Origin: Nicotiana tabacum
Taxonomy: Eukaryota > Streptophyta > Magnoliopsida > Solanales > Solanaceae
DNA length: 64,000 bases
Direction: 5' to 3'
Assembly (NCBI RefSeq): GCF_000715075.1
Contig: NC_134096.1
Location: forward strand, 39,815,804 to 39,879,803
Shown here piece by piece: positions 12,499 to 25,133 of the stretch. The notes below the pieces were generated by a model. It was not told the DNA's origin. It made no database searches and saw nothing but the letters and a program-made list of their open reading frames with translations. Each line of letters opens with the position of its first letter. The first letter of the stretch is position 1. Position numbers and translations under genes: made by a program.

Positions 12499-13831
12499 AT
12501 GGTGAGGACATGTGCTACCGCGCAGGATGGACAACCACCAGTATCACCAGCGAGGGCCACGAGAGGTCAAGGTCATAGTAGGGGTAGAGGTACAGCTCGT
12601 ACAGCAGCTAGAGTAGCACCTGCAGATCCACCAGTTGCTCCAGCTCAGGAGCAGGTTCCAGATGTAGTTGAGCCAGTGGGGCCAACTCAGGAAACAGATG
12701 TGCCCATTGTGATTCCAAGCCTTTAAGAGGTCTTGGCTCAGATATTGAAGGTTTGTACAGGCCTTGCTCGGGTGGTATCGGCTCAGGCCGCACCAGCCAC
12801 TTCTCAGGTCGGGGTGGTACTCATACCCCCGCTACCCGTACTCTAGAGCAGGCGATGCAGGGACTTCAGACACCCTAGGTGCTACCAGCCCAGCCGGTTG
12901 TGGCTGCTCAGGCCCCTGTGGTCCCAGTTATGACTCATCATGAGCAGAGGAGGCATGAGAGATTTGAGAGGCTTCGACCTCAATCATTTAGCGGTGCTGA
13001 GTCGGAGGATGTCCAGGGCTTCTTGGACAAGTTCCAGTGGATGCTTCGTACAACAGGTATTCTGGAGACCAGTGGGGTCTCGTTCACTACTTTTCAATTT
13101 TCTGGGGCTGGCTTCAGATAGTAGAAGGCTTATGAGAGGTGCAGGACGGTCGGTGCAGCACCACTTATATGGCAGGAGTTCTCTATTCTCTTCTTGGAGA
13201 AGTTCGTGTCGCATTCTCGTAGGGAGGAGCTGTGCAGACAGTTTGAGCAGCTTCGACAGGATGGCATGTCTGTGACCCAGTACGAGATGAGGTTTTCTGA
13301 GTTAGCTCGTCACGCAGTTTGGTTGGTTCCCACTGATAGGGAAAGGATCATGAGGTTCATTGATGGCCTCACGTATCAGTTGCGGTTGCTTATGACTAGA
13401 GAGAGGGTATCCGGTGCCATTTTTGACTAGGTGGTTGACATTGCTCGGCAAATAGAGATGGTTTGTAGCCAAGAGCGGGGTGAGAGGGAGGCTAAGAGGC
13501 CTCGAGATTCGGGATGTTTTGGTGGTGTACCTTCTGGGGGCAGTCCTACTACAGTAGGGGTCATCCTTATAGGCCCGCCCAGACGACTCGTCTAGCTCAT
13601 CATGGCGCATCATCTAGACAAGGTTCTTACATTGCTCATTCAGGCCAGCCTTTATTTAGTGCACTACTAGCGCAAAGTTCTCACCATGCCTCGTTCGCTC
13701 AGGCTTCTACAGGTAGTTCCTCGGGTTATCCGGAGCAACAGTTCCGTCACAGGAGGGTTTGTTTCGAGTGCAGAGACTTTGGCCATATCAAGAGAGATTG
13801 CCTTAGTTTGTTGAGTGGGACTCCACAATAG
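12499..13831 (+). pseudogene. gag of element B (broken)
   Basis: The likely start is the ATG at 12499 (MVRTCATAQ), after the leader; an upstream in-frame ATG at 12442 is less likely. An N-terminal part rich in Pro, Ala and Gln ends at a TAA near 12724. The capsid part follows in at least three frames: 12879-13121, 13194-13430, then a TAG near 13427. Motifs include RRHERFERLRP, FSGAESEDVQGFLDKF, and the FEQLRQ...MSVTQYEMRFSELA retrotransposon gag signature. A single zinc knuckle, C-x2-C-x4-H-x4-C, lies at 13760-13801 (CFECRDFGHIKRDC). Gag would build the virus-like particle and bind element RNA. Several stops and frameshifts make it a pseudogene. Confidence 0.85.
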
Positions 13832-13843
13832 AATTCTTGGCCG

Positions 13844-14413
13844 ATGGCACCAACACCAGTAGTTACACCACCTACTCAGCCAGCTCAGTGTGGGGCCCAG
13901 ATAGCTAGAGGTCTCCCTAGAGGGCGAGGCCGAGCAGGGGGCGGTCAGGCCCGATTCTATCGTATCCCTTCCAGACCAGATGTTGTTGCCTCTGATGTAG
14001 TGATCACAGGTATTGTCTCAGTATGCCATAGGGATGCCTCTGCATTATTTGACCCTGGTTCCACTTTTTCATATGTATCATCGTATTTTGCTCATTATCT
14101 AGATATGCCCCGTGAGTCCTTAGTTTCATTTGTTCATGTATCTGCGCCAGTGGACAATACTATTATTGTGGACCGTGTGTATCAGTCGTGTGTAGTGACT
14201 ATTGGGGGATTGGAGACTAGAGCTGATCTCTTATTGCTTAGTATAGTGGACTTCGATGTGATCTTGGGTATGGATAGGTTGTCTCCTTGTCATGCTGTTC
14301 TGGATTGTCACGCTAAGCTCGTAGCATTGGTGATGCCGGGGTTGCTGATGATCGAGTGGAGAGGTTCTCTAGACTATGGTCCCAGCAGAGTGATTTCATA
14401 TTTGAAGCCCTAG
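13844..14413 (+). pseudogene. Aspartic protease region of B pol
   Basis: A 189-codon open stretch. An Arg/Gly-rich linker (residues about 24-40) leads into the retropepsin-like domain. The active-site motif reads ALFDPGSTFSYVS at about 14042-14080, with the catalytic Asp at 14051-14053; DPGS, in place of DTG or DSG, is usual in plant Gypsy elements. The second conserved strand reads DFDVILGMDRL. The enzyme would cut the Gag-Pol polyprotein. The domain itself looks whole, but a TAG at 14411 separates it from the reverse transcriptase. Confidence 0.85.
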
Positions 14414-15240
14414 TGGATGGTTGGGAAGGGTTGTTTATCTTATTTGTCTTTCGTGAGGGATGTTGGAGCTGATACTCCTGCTATTGATTCTTTCCCGGTG
14501 GTGCGAGATTTTTCTAGATGTGTTTCCTGTAGACCTGCCGGGCATGCCACCCGACAGAGATATTGATTTTGGTATTGACTTGGCGCCGGCCACTCAGCCC
14601 ATTTCTATTCCACCGTATTGTATGGCACCGACTGAATTTAAGGAACTAAAGGAGAAGCTTCAGGAACTCCTTGATAAGGGGTTTATCAGGCCTAGTATGT
14701 CGCCTTGGGATGCTCCTATCTTGTTTGTAAAGAAGAAGGATGGTTCTATGCAAATGTGTATTGATTATCGCCAGTTGAACAAGGTTACAATGAAGAACAT
14801 GTATCCATTGTCACGTATTGATGACCTATTTGATCAGCTTCAAGGTGCCAGGGTATTCTCCAATCGACTTGCGTTCAGGCTATCATTAGTTGAAGATTCG
14901 GGAGCCAGATATCATGAAGACTGCTTTCAGGACTCGGTATGGTCATTACGAGTTCCTTGTCAAGTCTTTTGAGCTGACCAACGCCCCAGCAGCATTCATG
15001 CACTTGATGAACAATGTATTTTAGCCCTATCTTGACTCCTTCATCATTATGTTTATTGACAACATTCTAGTGTACTCCCGGAGCCGGGAGGATCATGAGC
15101 AGCACCTCAGGATTGTGCTCCAGACCTTGAGGGAGGAGAAGTTGTATGCAAATTTTTTGAAGTGTGATTTCTAGCTAGATTCAGTGGCAGTTTTGGGCCA
15201 TGTGGTATCGAGTGAGGGGATCAAGGAAGAAGATTCAAGC
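14414..15240 (+). pseudogene. Reverse transcriptase of B, catalytic motif altered
   Basis: Readable RT blocks: [20 protein letters not shown], then [28 protein letters not shown], and further on [19 protein letters not shown]. An ORF covers 14460-14972. A frameshift breaks the fingers/palm region near 14870, and TAG or TGA stops follow near 14970 and 15023. The catalytic box, normally (F/Y)xDD, reads FIDN at 15052-15063: the second aspartate codon is AAC. That change alone would be expected to abolish polymerase activity. RT would copy the element RNA into DNA using the tRNA-Met primer. Confidence 0.85.
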
Positions 15241-15830
15241 AGTGCAGAGTTGGCCCAGACCATCCTCAGCTATGGAGATCCAGAGTTTTCTTGGCTTGGC
15301 GGGGTATTACCATCAATTTGTAGAGGGTTTCTCGTTTGTTGCAGCACCTACAACCAGGTTGACCCAGAATGGTGCTCCATTCCGGTGGACCGCAGATTGT
15401 GAGAAGAGCTTTCAAAAGCTCAAAACTGCTTTGACTACAGCCCAAGTGTTGGTGTTGCCTACTAGTTTGGGGTCATATATGGTATATTGTGATGCATCGC
15501 GCATTGGTCTCTGCGCAGTGTTGATGCATGATGGTAGGGTGATTGCCTACGCGTCTAGACAACTGAAGGTGCATGAGAAGAACTATCAAGTCCACGACCT
15601 CGAGTTAGCAGCTATTGTTCATGCCTTGAAGATCTGGAGGCACTATTTGTATGGTGTTCCTTGTGAGGTTTTCACCGATCACCGATCACCGGAGTCTACA
15701 ACATCTGTTTAAACAGAAGGATCTTAACTTGCGGCAGCAGAGATGGTTGGAGCTGCTTAAGTATTATGACATCACCATCCTCTATCATCTCGGAAAGGCC
15801 AATGTGGTGGCCGATACCTTGAGTCGCAAG
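15200..15830 (+). pseudogene. RNase H of B
   Basis: Open from 15200 to 15712, then a frame change in the TDHRS region (the next ORF starts at 15651). Motifs: [15 protein letters not shown] (first catalytic Asp), [21 protein letters not shown] (catalytic Glu), FTDH (third Asp), then DLNLRQQRWLELL and [15 protein letters not shown], which lead to the integrase linker. The catalytic residues are all present. The small duplicated CACCGATCACCGATCACCGG at 15675-15692 looks like a slippage insertion that causes the frameshift. Confidence 0.85.
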
Positions 15831-17354
15831 GCAGAGAGTTTGGGGAGTTTAGTATATCTACCAGTACCAGAGAGGACCTTAGCCATGGATGTTCAGGACT
15901 TGGCCAACCAGTTTGTTAGATTGGATGTTTCCGAGCCGAGCAGAGTTTTGGCTTGTGTTGTTTCACCATCTTCTTTATATGATCGCATCAGAGAGTGCCA
16001 GTATGATGACCCTCATTTGCTTGTCCTTAAGGACACGATTCAGCACGGTGATGCCAGAGATGTTACTATTGGGGATGATGGAGTATTGAGGATGCATGGT
16101 CGGATTTGTGTACCTAAGGTGGATGGGCTACGTGAGTTGATTCTTGAGGAGACCCACAGTTCAAGGTATTCTATTCATCCAGGTGCTGCAAATATGTACC
16201 AGGACCTGAGGTAGCATTATTGGTGGAGAAGAATGAAGAAGGATAAGGTGGCGTTTGTATCTCGGTGCCTCAACTATCAGAAGGTAAAGTATGAGCATCA
16301 GAGACCGGGCGGATTGCTTCAGAGGTTAGAGATTCCAGAGTGGAAATGGGACCGGATCACCATGGATTTTGTAGTTGGGCTCCCATGAACTTCGAGGAAG
16401 TTCTATGCTATTTGGGTGATTGTGGATCGGCTGACCAAGTCCGCGCACTTCATTCCAGTTGGGACAACTTATACTTCGGAGCGGTAAGCTAAATTTTACA
16501 TCCGAGAGATTGTTCGCCTCCACGGCGTGCCAGTGTTCATTATTTCAGATCGGGGCACGCAGTTCACATCGCAGTTTTGGAGAGCCGTGTCGCAAGAGTT
16601 TGGTACCCAGGTTGAGTTGAGCAAAACATTTCACCCTCAGACGGACGAACAGTCCGTGCGTACTATTAAAAAATTGGAGGATATGCTACGCGCTTGTATC
16701 ATTAATTTTGGGGGTTCTTGGGATCATTTTCTGCCACTCGCGGAGTTTGCCTACAACAACAGTTACCAGTCAAACATTCAGATGGCTTCGTATGAGGCTT
16801 TGTATGGGAGACTGTGTAGATCTCTGGTGGGTTGGTTTAATCCTGAGGAGGCTAGGCTATTGGGTACTAACTTGGTCCAGGATACTTTGGACAAGGTGAA
16901 GATGATTCAGGAGCGGCTTCGTATGGCGCAGTCTAGACAGAAGAGTTATGCTGACAGGAAGGTCCGTGATGTTGCTTACATGGTTGGGGAGAAGGTACTA
17001 CTCAAGGTTTGACCCATGAAGGGTGTTATGAGGTTCGGGAAGAAGGGCAAGTTGAGCCTTCAGTATATTGGACCATTTGAGGTACTTCAGAGGATTGGGG
17101 AGGTGGCATACAAGCTTGTCTTGCCACCTAGTTTGTCGAGTGTGCATCCATTATTTCATGTTTCTATGCTCTGGAAGTATGTCGGCGACCCGTCTCATGT
17201 TTTGGATTTCAACACAGTTCAGTTGGATGGTGATCTGTCTTCTGATGTGGAGCCAGTGGCCATTTTGGATCGGCAGGTTCGAAAGTTGAGGTCAAAGGAC
17301 ATAGCTTCAGTAAAGGTTCAGTGGAGAGGTCAGCCAGTTGAGGAGGCTACTTGA
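15831..17354 (+). pseudogene. Integrase and chromodomain of B (broken)
   Basis: After the linker comes a degraded HHCC zinc finger: HPGAANMYQDLR ends in TAG at 16212, and the second C of the C-x2-C pair reads Y (CLNYQ). The core follows: [15 protein letters not shown] (first D), TAA and TGA stops, IISDRGTQFTSQFW (second D). The block that normally holds the catalytic Glu reads DEQSVRT, with GTG (Val) at 16656-16658 in place of Glu. The C-terminal GPFEVL, then LHP-like HPLFHVSMLWKY, and the chromodomain-like VKVQWRGQPVEEAT follow, ending in TGA TAG at 17354-17359. Integrase inserts the cDNA into chromosomes; this copy cannot. Confidence 0.88.
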
Positions 17355-17440
17355 TAGACCGAGTGGGAGATGCAGAGCAGATATCCACACCTATTTGAGA
17401 CTCCAGGTATGTTTCTAGACCCGTTTGAGGACGAATGTTT

Positions 17441-17457
17441 GTTTAAGAGGGGGAGGA
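17441..17457 (+). other. Polypurine tract of B
   Basis: GTTTAAGAGGGGGAGGA directly before the 3' LTR start TGTAACGACCC; preceded by GAGGACGAATG. Confidence 0.88.
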
Positions 17458-20436
17458 TGTAACGACCCGGCTGGTTGTTTTGAGAGTTGTAACCACGTCC
17501 CCCCATTTACTACTCATTTTGTACTTTATACCTGTTATGTGACTTACCGGGGTAGTCGGTTCGGGTCCAGTGTGATTTTAGAATGAAATGAGACACTTAG
17601 TCTCAAGGTTGAAAGCTTAAGTTGAAATGATTGACCGGATGTTGATCTTTGAGTAAATGACTCTAGAATGGAGTTTTGATGGTTCTGTTAGCTCTGTTAG
17701 GTGATTTTGGGCTTAGGAGCGTGTCTGGATGGTAATTTAGAAGTCGGTGGTGGAATTAGGTTTGAAATGCGAAAATTGGAATTTTTGGAAAGTTTGACCG
17801 GGAGTGGACTTTTTGATATTGGGGTCGGATTTCGATTCCGGAATTTGGAGTAGGTCCATAATGTCATTTGTGACTTGTGTGCAAAATTTGGGGTCAATCT
17901 GATGTGATTTGATAGGTTTCGGCATCGTTTGTAGAAATTGGAAGTTTAAAGTTTATTATTCTTGAATCTATGTGTGATTCGTGTTTTTGATGTGGTTGGA
18001 GATGGTTTGAGGGCTCGACTAAGTTCGTATTGTATTGTAGGACCCGTTGGTATGTTTGGTTGAGGTCCCGGGAGCCTCGGGTTGATTTCGGATGGTTAAC
18101 GAATTGATTTGAAGTTAAGGAAGTGTTGAAGCTCACGAGCTTCTGGTGTAATCGCACCTGCGGAGTGGGGATCGTAGGTGCAATCTCGTAGAAGCAAGAG
18201 GTGAACTGCAGAATCGGCCAGGGAGGAGGTGAGCAGATGTCACAGGTGTGAGGTCATTTTTGAATCTACGATGTCGCAGATGCGGTTGGGTTTACGCAGA
18301 AGCGGAGTTGGGCTGGCCTGGGCAGGGCACAAGTGCGAGGAAATTATCGCATATGCGAGCTCGTAGGTGCGAGCGAGGCTCCGCAGATGCGGAATTGAGA
18401 GAGGGGCATGTTTCCGTAGAAGCGGATGGAAGACCGGAGAAGCGGTTCCGTAGGTGCGGAACATGGAGAGCAGATGTGGGCCTGAGGAATTTAATTGGCT
18501 TCCGCAGAAGTAGGTAATTGACCGCAGAAGAGGTTCCGCAGGTGCGGATATATGGCCACAGGTGCGAAAAGCCTGGGCAGATGATTAAAACAAGGGTTCG
18601 CGATTTTAGCTTCATTTCAAACATTTCAAGCACGGTTTAGGCGAATTTTGAGAGAGTTTTAGAGGGGATTCTTGAGGTAAGTCCCGTGTGCTTATTTTTG
18701 ATCAACAATATTGCTTCCCCTTTGATTTTCCCACCTAGTTGGTGTGTATTTAAGGTGTAAATTGGGAGTTTAAGGCTAAGGATTTAGAGAGTTGGATTTG
18801 GCGATTTGGAGGACGATTTGGTGTCGGTTTTTGATAAATTTGGTATGGGTAGACTCGTGGTTGAGAGGGCTTTCGGGTTTTGTGACTTTTAGCATTTTCT
18901 TATGGAGTTGATTCCTTTAGCCCGTATTGATTTTTATCGCATTGTTTATGGCTAGATTCGAGGCATTCAGAGGCCGTTTCGCGAGGCAAGGGTGTGTTGG
19001 AGTAGAGATTTGCTGGTATTGAGGTAAGTAACAATTCTAAATTTGGTTTTGAGGGTACGAAACCCCGTATTACATGTCATGTATTTGGTTTTGAGGTGAC
19101 GCATATGCTAGGTGACGGGCGTGTGGGCGTGCACCATAGGAATTATGACTTGGTCAAATTACGTGGAACCGTGTAGTTGTATAATATGTTGTTATCTATA
19201 CATTCTACATGTAATAGAGAAATGTAACCACAAATCATGTTTAGACTACGTGTTGGCATTGTAGGGACCCACAGAGGTCGTGTACATGTTGAATTATTTG
19301 CTAAATTGTTGTTTGTACTCAGTCATAGTTTATTTGTATGTTACATCTCAGTCTCTATTGTTCATTTTTTATGTATCATACCATTGTTGTCTGGGCTGCT
19401 TATTATGAGTTCTGAGAGCCCGAGAGACTGGAGAGGTTGACGACTGAGTGAGGACGGGGGCCTGATTATGAGGTATTATACTATAGCACGTGAGTTGTTC
19501 GTGCATCATGTGAGTTGTCCGTGCGGATCCAAATATTATACTATGGCACGTGAGTTGTCCGTGCAACACGTGAGTTGTCCATGCGGATCCAGATATTATA
19601 TTATAGCACCTGAGTTATCCATGCAGCACCTGAGTTGTCCGTGCAAATTATAGCGCTTGGGTTGAAGGAGCCCCTCCGGAGTCTGCACACACCCCCAGTA
19701 AGCGCAGGTACCTACTGAGTGCGAGTGTCAAGTGCCGAGTATTGAGTAAATGGGAAGGATGAGTGACCGTGGCCTTGAGAGGATGCATTTGATTTCATAT
19801 TTGTTGCACTTAGCTGCCATGTATCACTGTCTTGATAATTTTTGAAAGATATTACACTCTGTTTCAGTTGAACTTGACATGAAATTATTGTTTTGGCCTT
19901 AATTGTGGAAATTGAAAGCATGCCTACATTCCATGTTAAAAAAAATCACTGTAATTGAACTATAACTATAAAGCTCGTCACTACCTTCAATTCTTTATTT
20001 AGTATTGTTACTTGCTGAATTGGTTGTACTCATACTACACCCTGCACTTCGTGTGCAGATCCAGGTGTTCCTAGACATAGTGGGTGTTGATTTCCGTGCA
20101 CAATTAATCTTCTGGAGATTTCGAGGTAGTTGTCAGTGTTTCGCAGACCTTGACTCTCCTTCCCTACATTTTCGCATATTGTATTTAGTTTCAGACTATA
20201 TTAGACAGTGTTTTCCAGACTTGTGATATATAGATGCTCATGTACTCAGTGACACCTCGATGTTGGGAATTTTCGCGTTGTATTTTAGATTTTCTATCAT
20301 GTTTATGAGAAGTTGTTATCATTTAAACTGTTTTAAATCCGTTTTCTGTTAAGTGTTGGAGTTATTTCATAAATGTCGGCTTGCCTAGTACTACGATAGG
20401 CGCCATCACGACAGGTCAGGATTTTGGGTCATGACA
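17458..20436 (+). repeat. 3' LTR of element B (2979 bp)
   Basis: TG...CA ends. Modules in order: tip hairpin at 17461-17479; GC-rich CGCAGAAGCGG-type repeats at 18140-18560; GAGGTAAGT sites at about 18674 and 19021; the paired TGACG module at 19097-19135; G-box-bearing hairpin repeats at 19484-19645; the TGCCTA/TAGGCG hairpin at 20382-20402. Minus-strand and forward ORFs of 60-113 codons in the GC-rich part are by-products of the repeat. Confidence 0.9.
19484..19645 (+). repeat. Hairpin repeats with G-boxes in LTR B
   Basis: Six copies of GCACGTGAGTTGTCCGTGC or a variant, in pairs separated by GGATCCAGATATTATA-like spacers. Each copy can fold (GCACG with CGTGC), and the best copies contain CACGTG, the plant bZIP/bHLH G-box. 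The same array, more decayed, is at 11399-11522. Confidence 0.75.
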
Positions 20437-23017
20437 TTATCTTGAGTAAATAAGCCGGAAAGGCCATCATGAGATAACCAAAATTAAACATAAGAGAATA
20501 CTTGACATAGGATGACCCAACATGGAATACAAACTTGTACATGTGATATATGGGCCTATAAGACCGACATGATCATTTGTACACTCAAAACATAGGCTGA
20601 CAAGGTCATACAATCATCCATATATATTACATATGTCTACAAGCCTCTAATAGTACATAAAGTCATAAAGGCCATACCAATCTATACATGTCCAAAGCAT
20701 ACTGACCAAATAGGCAATTCTGAAGCAAGTAGAGTGTACAACACCTTCCGCTGAGCTGATAGCCTACTAGGAGGACTGTCAACCTGTCTATCGGGACCTG
20801 CGGGCATGAAGCGCAGTGTTCCCAAGCAAAAGGGACATCAGTACAAATAAATTACTGAGTATGTAAGGCATGAAAAGTAGTATATAATAGACATTAAAGA
20901 AACATGGAGTAAAGAACTCAACCTGTAAGTCTGAATAACTCTGTGAATCATGAAACATTTATAATGTCATGCATGTGCGTATAGATGTCATATCATGCAT
21001 AGGTATATGCGCACATAACATCATCAAACCTCTAAGGGCATCCCATCATATCATCTTGGCCTCCATGGGCAAAATCATCAACGTATACTAATGTGGTGCG
21101 TATATAACGTCGTAACCTTTTCCCATACCCCATATACATATAATATATGCGTATATAATGCCATCTTGTCATGGGTCAATGTACATGTATAAATGAATGC
21201 AATGCATAATGAAGTAAGTCAATAAGACCTTTTGGAATGTCATAAGATCAATATGCCTTCGGTTAATATCATGAAATAAACTTTATCAACTTATGTTTTT
21301 TCTTAGACCCATGAACAAATGATATGATAGTAGGACATATGGGGAATCAAGAACATAGGCAACCCTAGTACATCTAAGAATAGAATCATTTGTGAAAGTT
21401 GTGTGCTTGCTCGTTTCGTTTGCATCATATGGATCATGCCAAAAGGAAAGAAGGGATAGCCTTAACATACCTCAAGTCATCAATTCAACTCAACAATAAG
21501 CTCATGACAACTAGCGCACCAACCCAATAACAAAGAAATACATGTACAACTTAGATGGCGCTAGTATACCACGTATCTCAAACGATAACTCGATTCTAAA
21601 ATAAAACGGACAGCATTTCCCCTGATTTTAATGCTCCCTCAAGCCTACTATAGCTGAGACAACAACACAATACAACCAGCAACTCAAAAATAACATAACT
21701 ACAATTCGGGACCTTTAATACAATAAAAAACCCAAATATACCATAACACATCCAATCAACAAGTTATCAATTAGCCTGAAATTGCAACGACGAGCGACCA
21801 GCTCACTACCCTACCACATGTGGCATTTCTCCACACCATTTAACCTTCCAAACTCCATAAATCAGCAGCACAATAGGCCAACATGATTGGACTACAAAAC
21901 AGTCCACTAAAAGTGAAATAAATCGAACTCACGGCTTCCGATCACCGTCCTGTGAGTTCTAACTATTAGGAAACAAATTTATCAACCTTTCTTGATATTT
22001 AAAAGCTTAAATACAGAAATTAGGTTTTTTTATTAACTATGAAGTACCTTCCAAAACTCAAACAACAAAGAAAAAGAGAGGCGGTATAATGATACTTACG
22101 TTGTATGGATCGTTCTAATGTTATCACTTCTTGATTTCGTACCCGGGATGTTAATCTTCTTTGAAACTCTTGTAGAGAGCTTAAGGGTAAGTTTATGGTC
22201 TTATTTTGGTCGTGGTCTGTGGAAAAATAAAGAAAGATACGACGTAAGGTATATATATATATATATCCCCACCTTTGAAAAGTCAAAGAGGTGCTAGTTT
22301 GGCACCCTAGCATCGGCCCTTATTCCGACGCTTATATATTTTTATCTGGATATCGTATAAAAGAACGGTTAAGAGCGCTGGAAAATAAATTTCAAGACCT
22401 TCAATTTTGTATATAATATTTACCAAAAATACCTCATATAACACGCTAAATGTATTGCTCAAAAAGCTTCATTAGAAGGCAAATCCTTAGTCGGTTTTTT
22501 CGCAACTAAAATCTGATTTTTCCCAAACTTTATATTTTATATCCAAACATCATATATATTCATATTATGACTTTACACTCATTAAAATCATGATTAACAA
22601 GTCTCATATTCATTATACGTCACATTGGGATGCACAGGGTGTAACACTTGTGATGACCTTTGCTAACTTTTGTTCCACAACTCGCTTGACTTTAAAACGT
22701 AATACATGAATATCATACGAATACAATAACTAATAACATAACCTACTTATCATGTTAAGCACCCTAGTCTCACCCCAAAAGTACATGTTATAACATTCCC
22801 ATCTTCTCAACATTCGACGAAACTTGTTTTCTTTAATTTGTTTAGCTTCTAAGCCTTTAAACCCTCTTGGTACTTGTTATCCATGATCTTAAAGATTTGT
22901 AACCTCCAAGGTAACATTATTAACTTAATTTATGTAATTTCAAAGATGATCTCATTTCTGAGCTTACATCAATTGACTTACGACGCACTTTTACATACGA
23001 AAACATGGGGTGTAACA
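20437..23017 (-). repeat. Inverted LTR of family A (truncated)
   Basis: On the minus strand it starts TGTTACACCCCATGTTTTCG (23017 leftward), matching the start of the 3' LTR of A at 6054. Further blocks match all along, for example the reverse complement of the GGTCCCGATAGA region near 20790-20800. The 3' end of the LTR (about 80 bases) is missing at 20437, where element B ends. A (TA)n run sits near 22249-22266. No PBS, PPT or gag-pol adjoins it, so it is a solo or truncated LTR. Confidence 0.8.
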
Positions 23018-25133
23018 ATTAGGCTTGAATTGGGGTGTGATTTATGATTTTGATGTTGTTTGATGTGATTTGAGGCTTTGAATAAGTTTGTATCGTGTTT
23101 TAGGACCTATTGGTATGTTCGGACGGGGTCCCGAGGCCTCGGGTGTGATTCGGACAAAGTTCGGCTTCATTTTGGCCATGTAAAATTGTTGATGTGATAT
23201 CTGGAGCAATCTTCATCGCGTTTGTGACATGGATATTGCGTTCGCGTAGAGTTGTTCAGTGGCAGGAGGTTTTTTTCATCGCTTTCGCAAAGAAGGCCAT
23301 GCATTTGCAAAGGTATAGTGGGTCTGTGCATCGCGATCGCGAGAGGGGACTCGCATTCGTGTAGAAAGATGAGGTTGGTTTGGGTGCCATGCATTTTAGC
23401 CTTCGTATTCACGGGAAAGGGGTTGCATTCGCGTAGGCATTAGATCAAAGGTCATCACATTCGCCACAGAGGCATCGCGTTCGCAAAGGAGGATTTGGCA
23501 GCTGAGGATTTTTGTGCTTCGCGAACGCGGGGCAGTTTCCGCATTCGCAAAGGAGAAGCACCTGGGTAGATTTTAAAACCCCAAATCATGTTTTAAGTTG
23601 TAAATTCTGTCGGGTTCCGAGACGTGGGCCTGGTGTTAACTTTTCGAGTTGACTTAATTATTTTGATAAAGATCAAAACTTTATTGTTTGACATTGTTTC
23701 CTACGACATTAGTTATTGATATTAAGTTATTTGTGACTAGAATCGAGTCATTTGGAGGCCGATACGCGTGGGAAGGGCTTGTTGGAGTTGTGATTTGCGC
23801 GTTTTGAGGTAAGTAATACTTCTAAACAAGGAACTGAGGGTATAAATCCCTGGAAAACATGTTATATGGTTTGGATTGGGGTGACGCACATGCTAGGTGA
23901 CGGGCGTTTTCTTGTGCACGGTGGTATTCATGATTAGGTTGATTCTTTTGGACTGTGTTGTTATCAAGTCTTGTTCTATCCGTGAAATCCTTACTTGTTA
24001 GAGTAATTAAATAGTAATTCATGTAGAAAAACATGTTTAGGCTATGTGCTTATTTTGTTGAGGCCTAGAGAGGTTTTTGTTTTTAGCCTAGAGAGGTTGT
24101 TTCTGTTGTTTTGAGTTATCTGATTAAATTGCAATTATGTTCTCAGTCATGATTCGTCATTTGCATATCATACGTCAGTCGTTATTATCATTCACTGTTA
24201 CATCACATATTATTATTGTTTGGGCTGAGTAGTGTGAGGTTGTGAGCCTTGAGAGACTGGTGACTGAGGTGGGCCTGAGAGCCGTGTTGTGAGTGTTATT
24301 GTGGATCGGGAAGCACGCCGCAATAGGCCATATAGACTTTATTACTATTATTATTATTATGGATCAGGTTGCACGCTGCAACAGGTCTTATTGGCTTATT
24401 TATTATTGCGGATCGGGCTGCATGCCGCAGCAAGCCTTATAGGCTTTATATTAGCTCTTGGACAGGATCCGCCCCTACGGAGTCTAACATACCAGCAGTG
24501 AGCGCATGCACACTGATTTATGTACACGTTCTTTGGTGAGGGGTATTGATGTCAGGCACCCGTACAGTGCTGAATGATTGTGTGATGAGTGGGAATTTGA
24601 GATAGACAGATTGAGTACTCTGAGAGTGTGAGTACCTGGGATTATCACTGTGATACATAACATTTGACATGCATACATGTAGGCATAGAGATGTAACATT
24701 CCTCATGCAAGGTGTACTTGGCATATTTTATCAGTGTTGGGCTTAAATTGTTGAACTTAAAAGCATGCCTAAATTTTCGTAGTGTGAACGAGATGAATAT
24801 GGAAGTTTCTCTAAGTTATTACTGTCATTCTCTTTGTTATATCTGTGTTGTCATTATTTTGGTTCTGATTGTATCCTTCTAATCTCGTCATTGCTTTTAT
24901 CCCAAGGTTAGTCTTGTTACTTATTGAGTATATTTGGTTGGTTGTACTCATACTACACTATGCATTTCGTGTGCAGATCCAGGTACATCTGGACGCGGTT
25001 ATTGCTAGATCTGGTGCTAGTACCTACTCGGAGACTTTGAGGTAGCTGCTATGACGCCCAGAGAACTTGACTCTCCTTCCTTTCATTTTATTCAGTATTG
25101 TTCTATTTTCACAGATAGTTGTACTAGAGTTTC
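23018..25133 (+). repeat. LTR of family C, first part (interrupted by D)
   Basis: Related to LTR B but clearly a different family. It has a CG-rich CATCGCGTTCGCG-type repeat part (23210-23560), TTGAGGTAAGTAA at 23804-23816, the paired TGACG module at 23882-23920, and three hairpin repeats (GGATCGGGxTGCACGCCGCA type) at 24303-24440. The left end, where TGTAACGACCC would be expected, is missing; it is replaced by the inverted A LTR. The sequence stops at AGAGTTTC at 25133 and resumes at 34735. Confidence 0.8.
25129..25133 (+). repeat. Target site duplication of D, left
   Basis: GTTTC directly before the 5' LTR of D; the same five bases follow its 3' LTR. Confidence 0.9.

Larger units (their letters stand above)
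9886..20436 (+). mobile_element. LTR retrotransposon B (Ty3/Gypsy chromovirus, Tekay/Del-like)
   Basis: Order: LTR (9886-12301), PBS (12305-12316), gag, protease, RT, RNase H, integrase with chromodomain, PPT, LTR (17458-20436). All domains are present in the right order, but stops and frameshifts break them, so it is dead. The 5' LTR is about 560 bases shorter than the 3' LTR and its first 200 bases do not match. The 5' flank is a foreign pol tail, and the right flank TTATC has no partner on the left, so there is no target duplication. Confidence 0.9.

Noticed and set aside
13302..13613. 103-codon minus-strand ORF
   Set aside because: Shadow of the gag capsid region of B.
22249..22266. TA run as a regulatory site
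   Set aside because: Simple microsatellite inside an old LTR; no further evidence.
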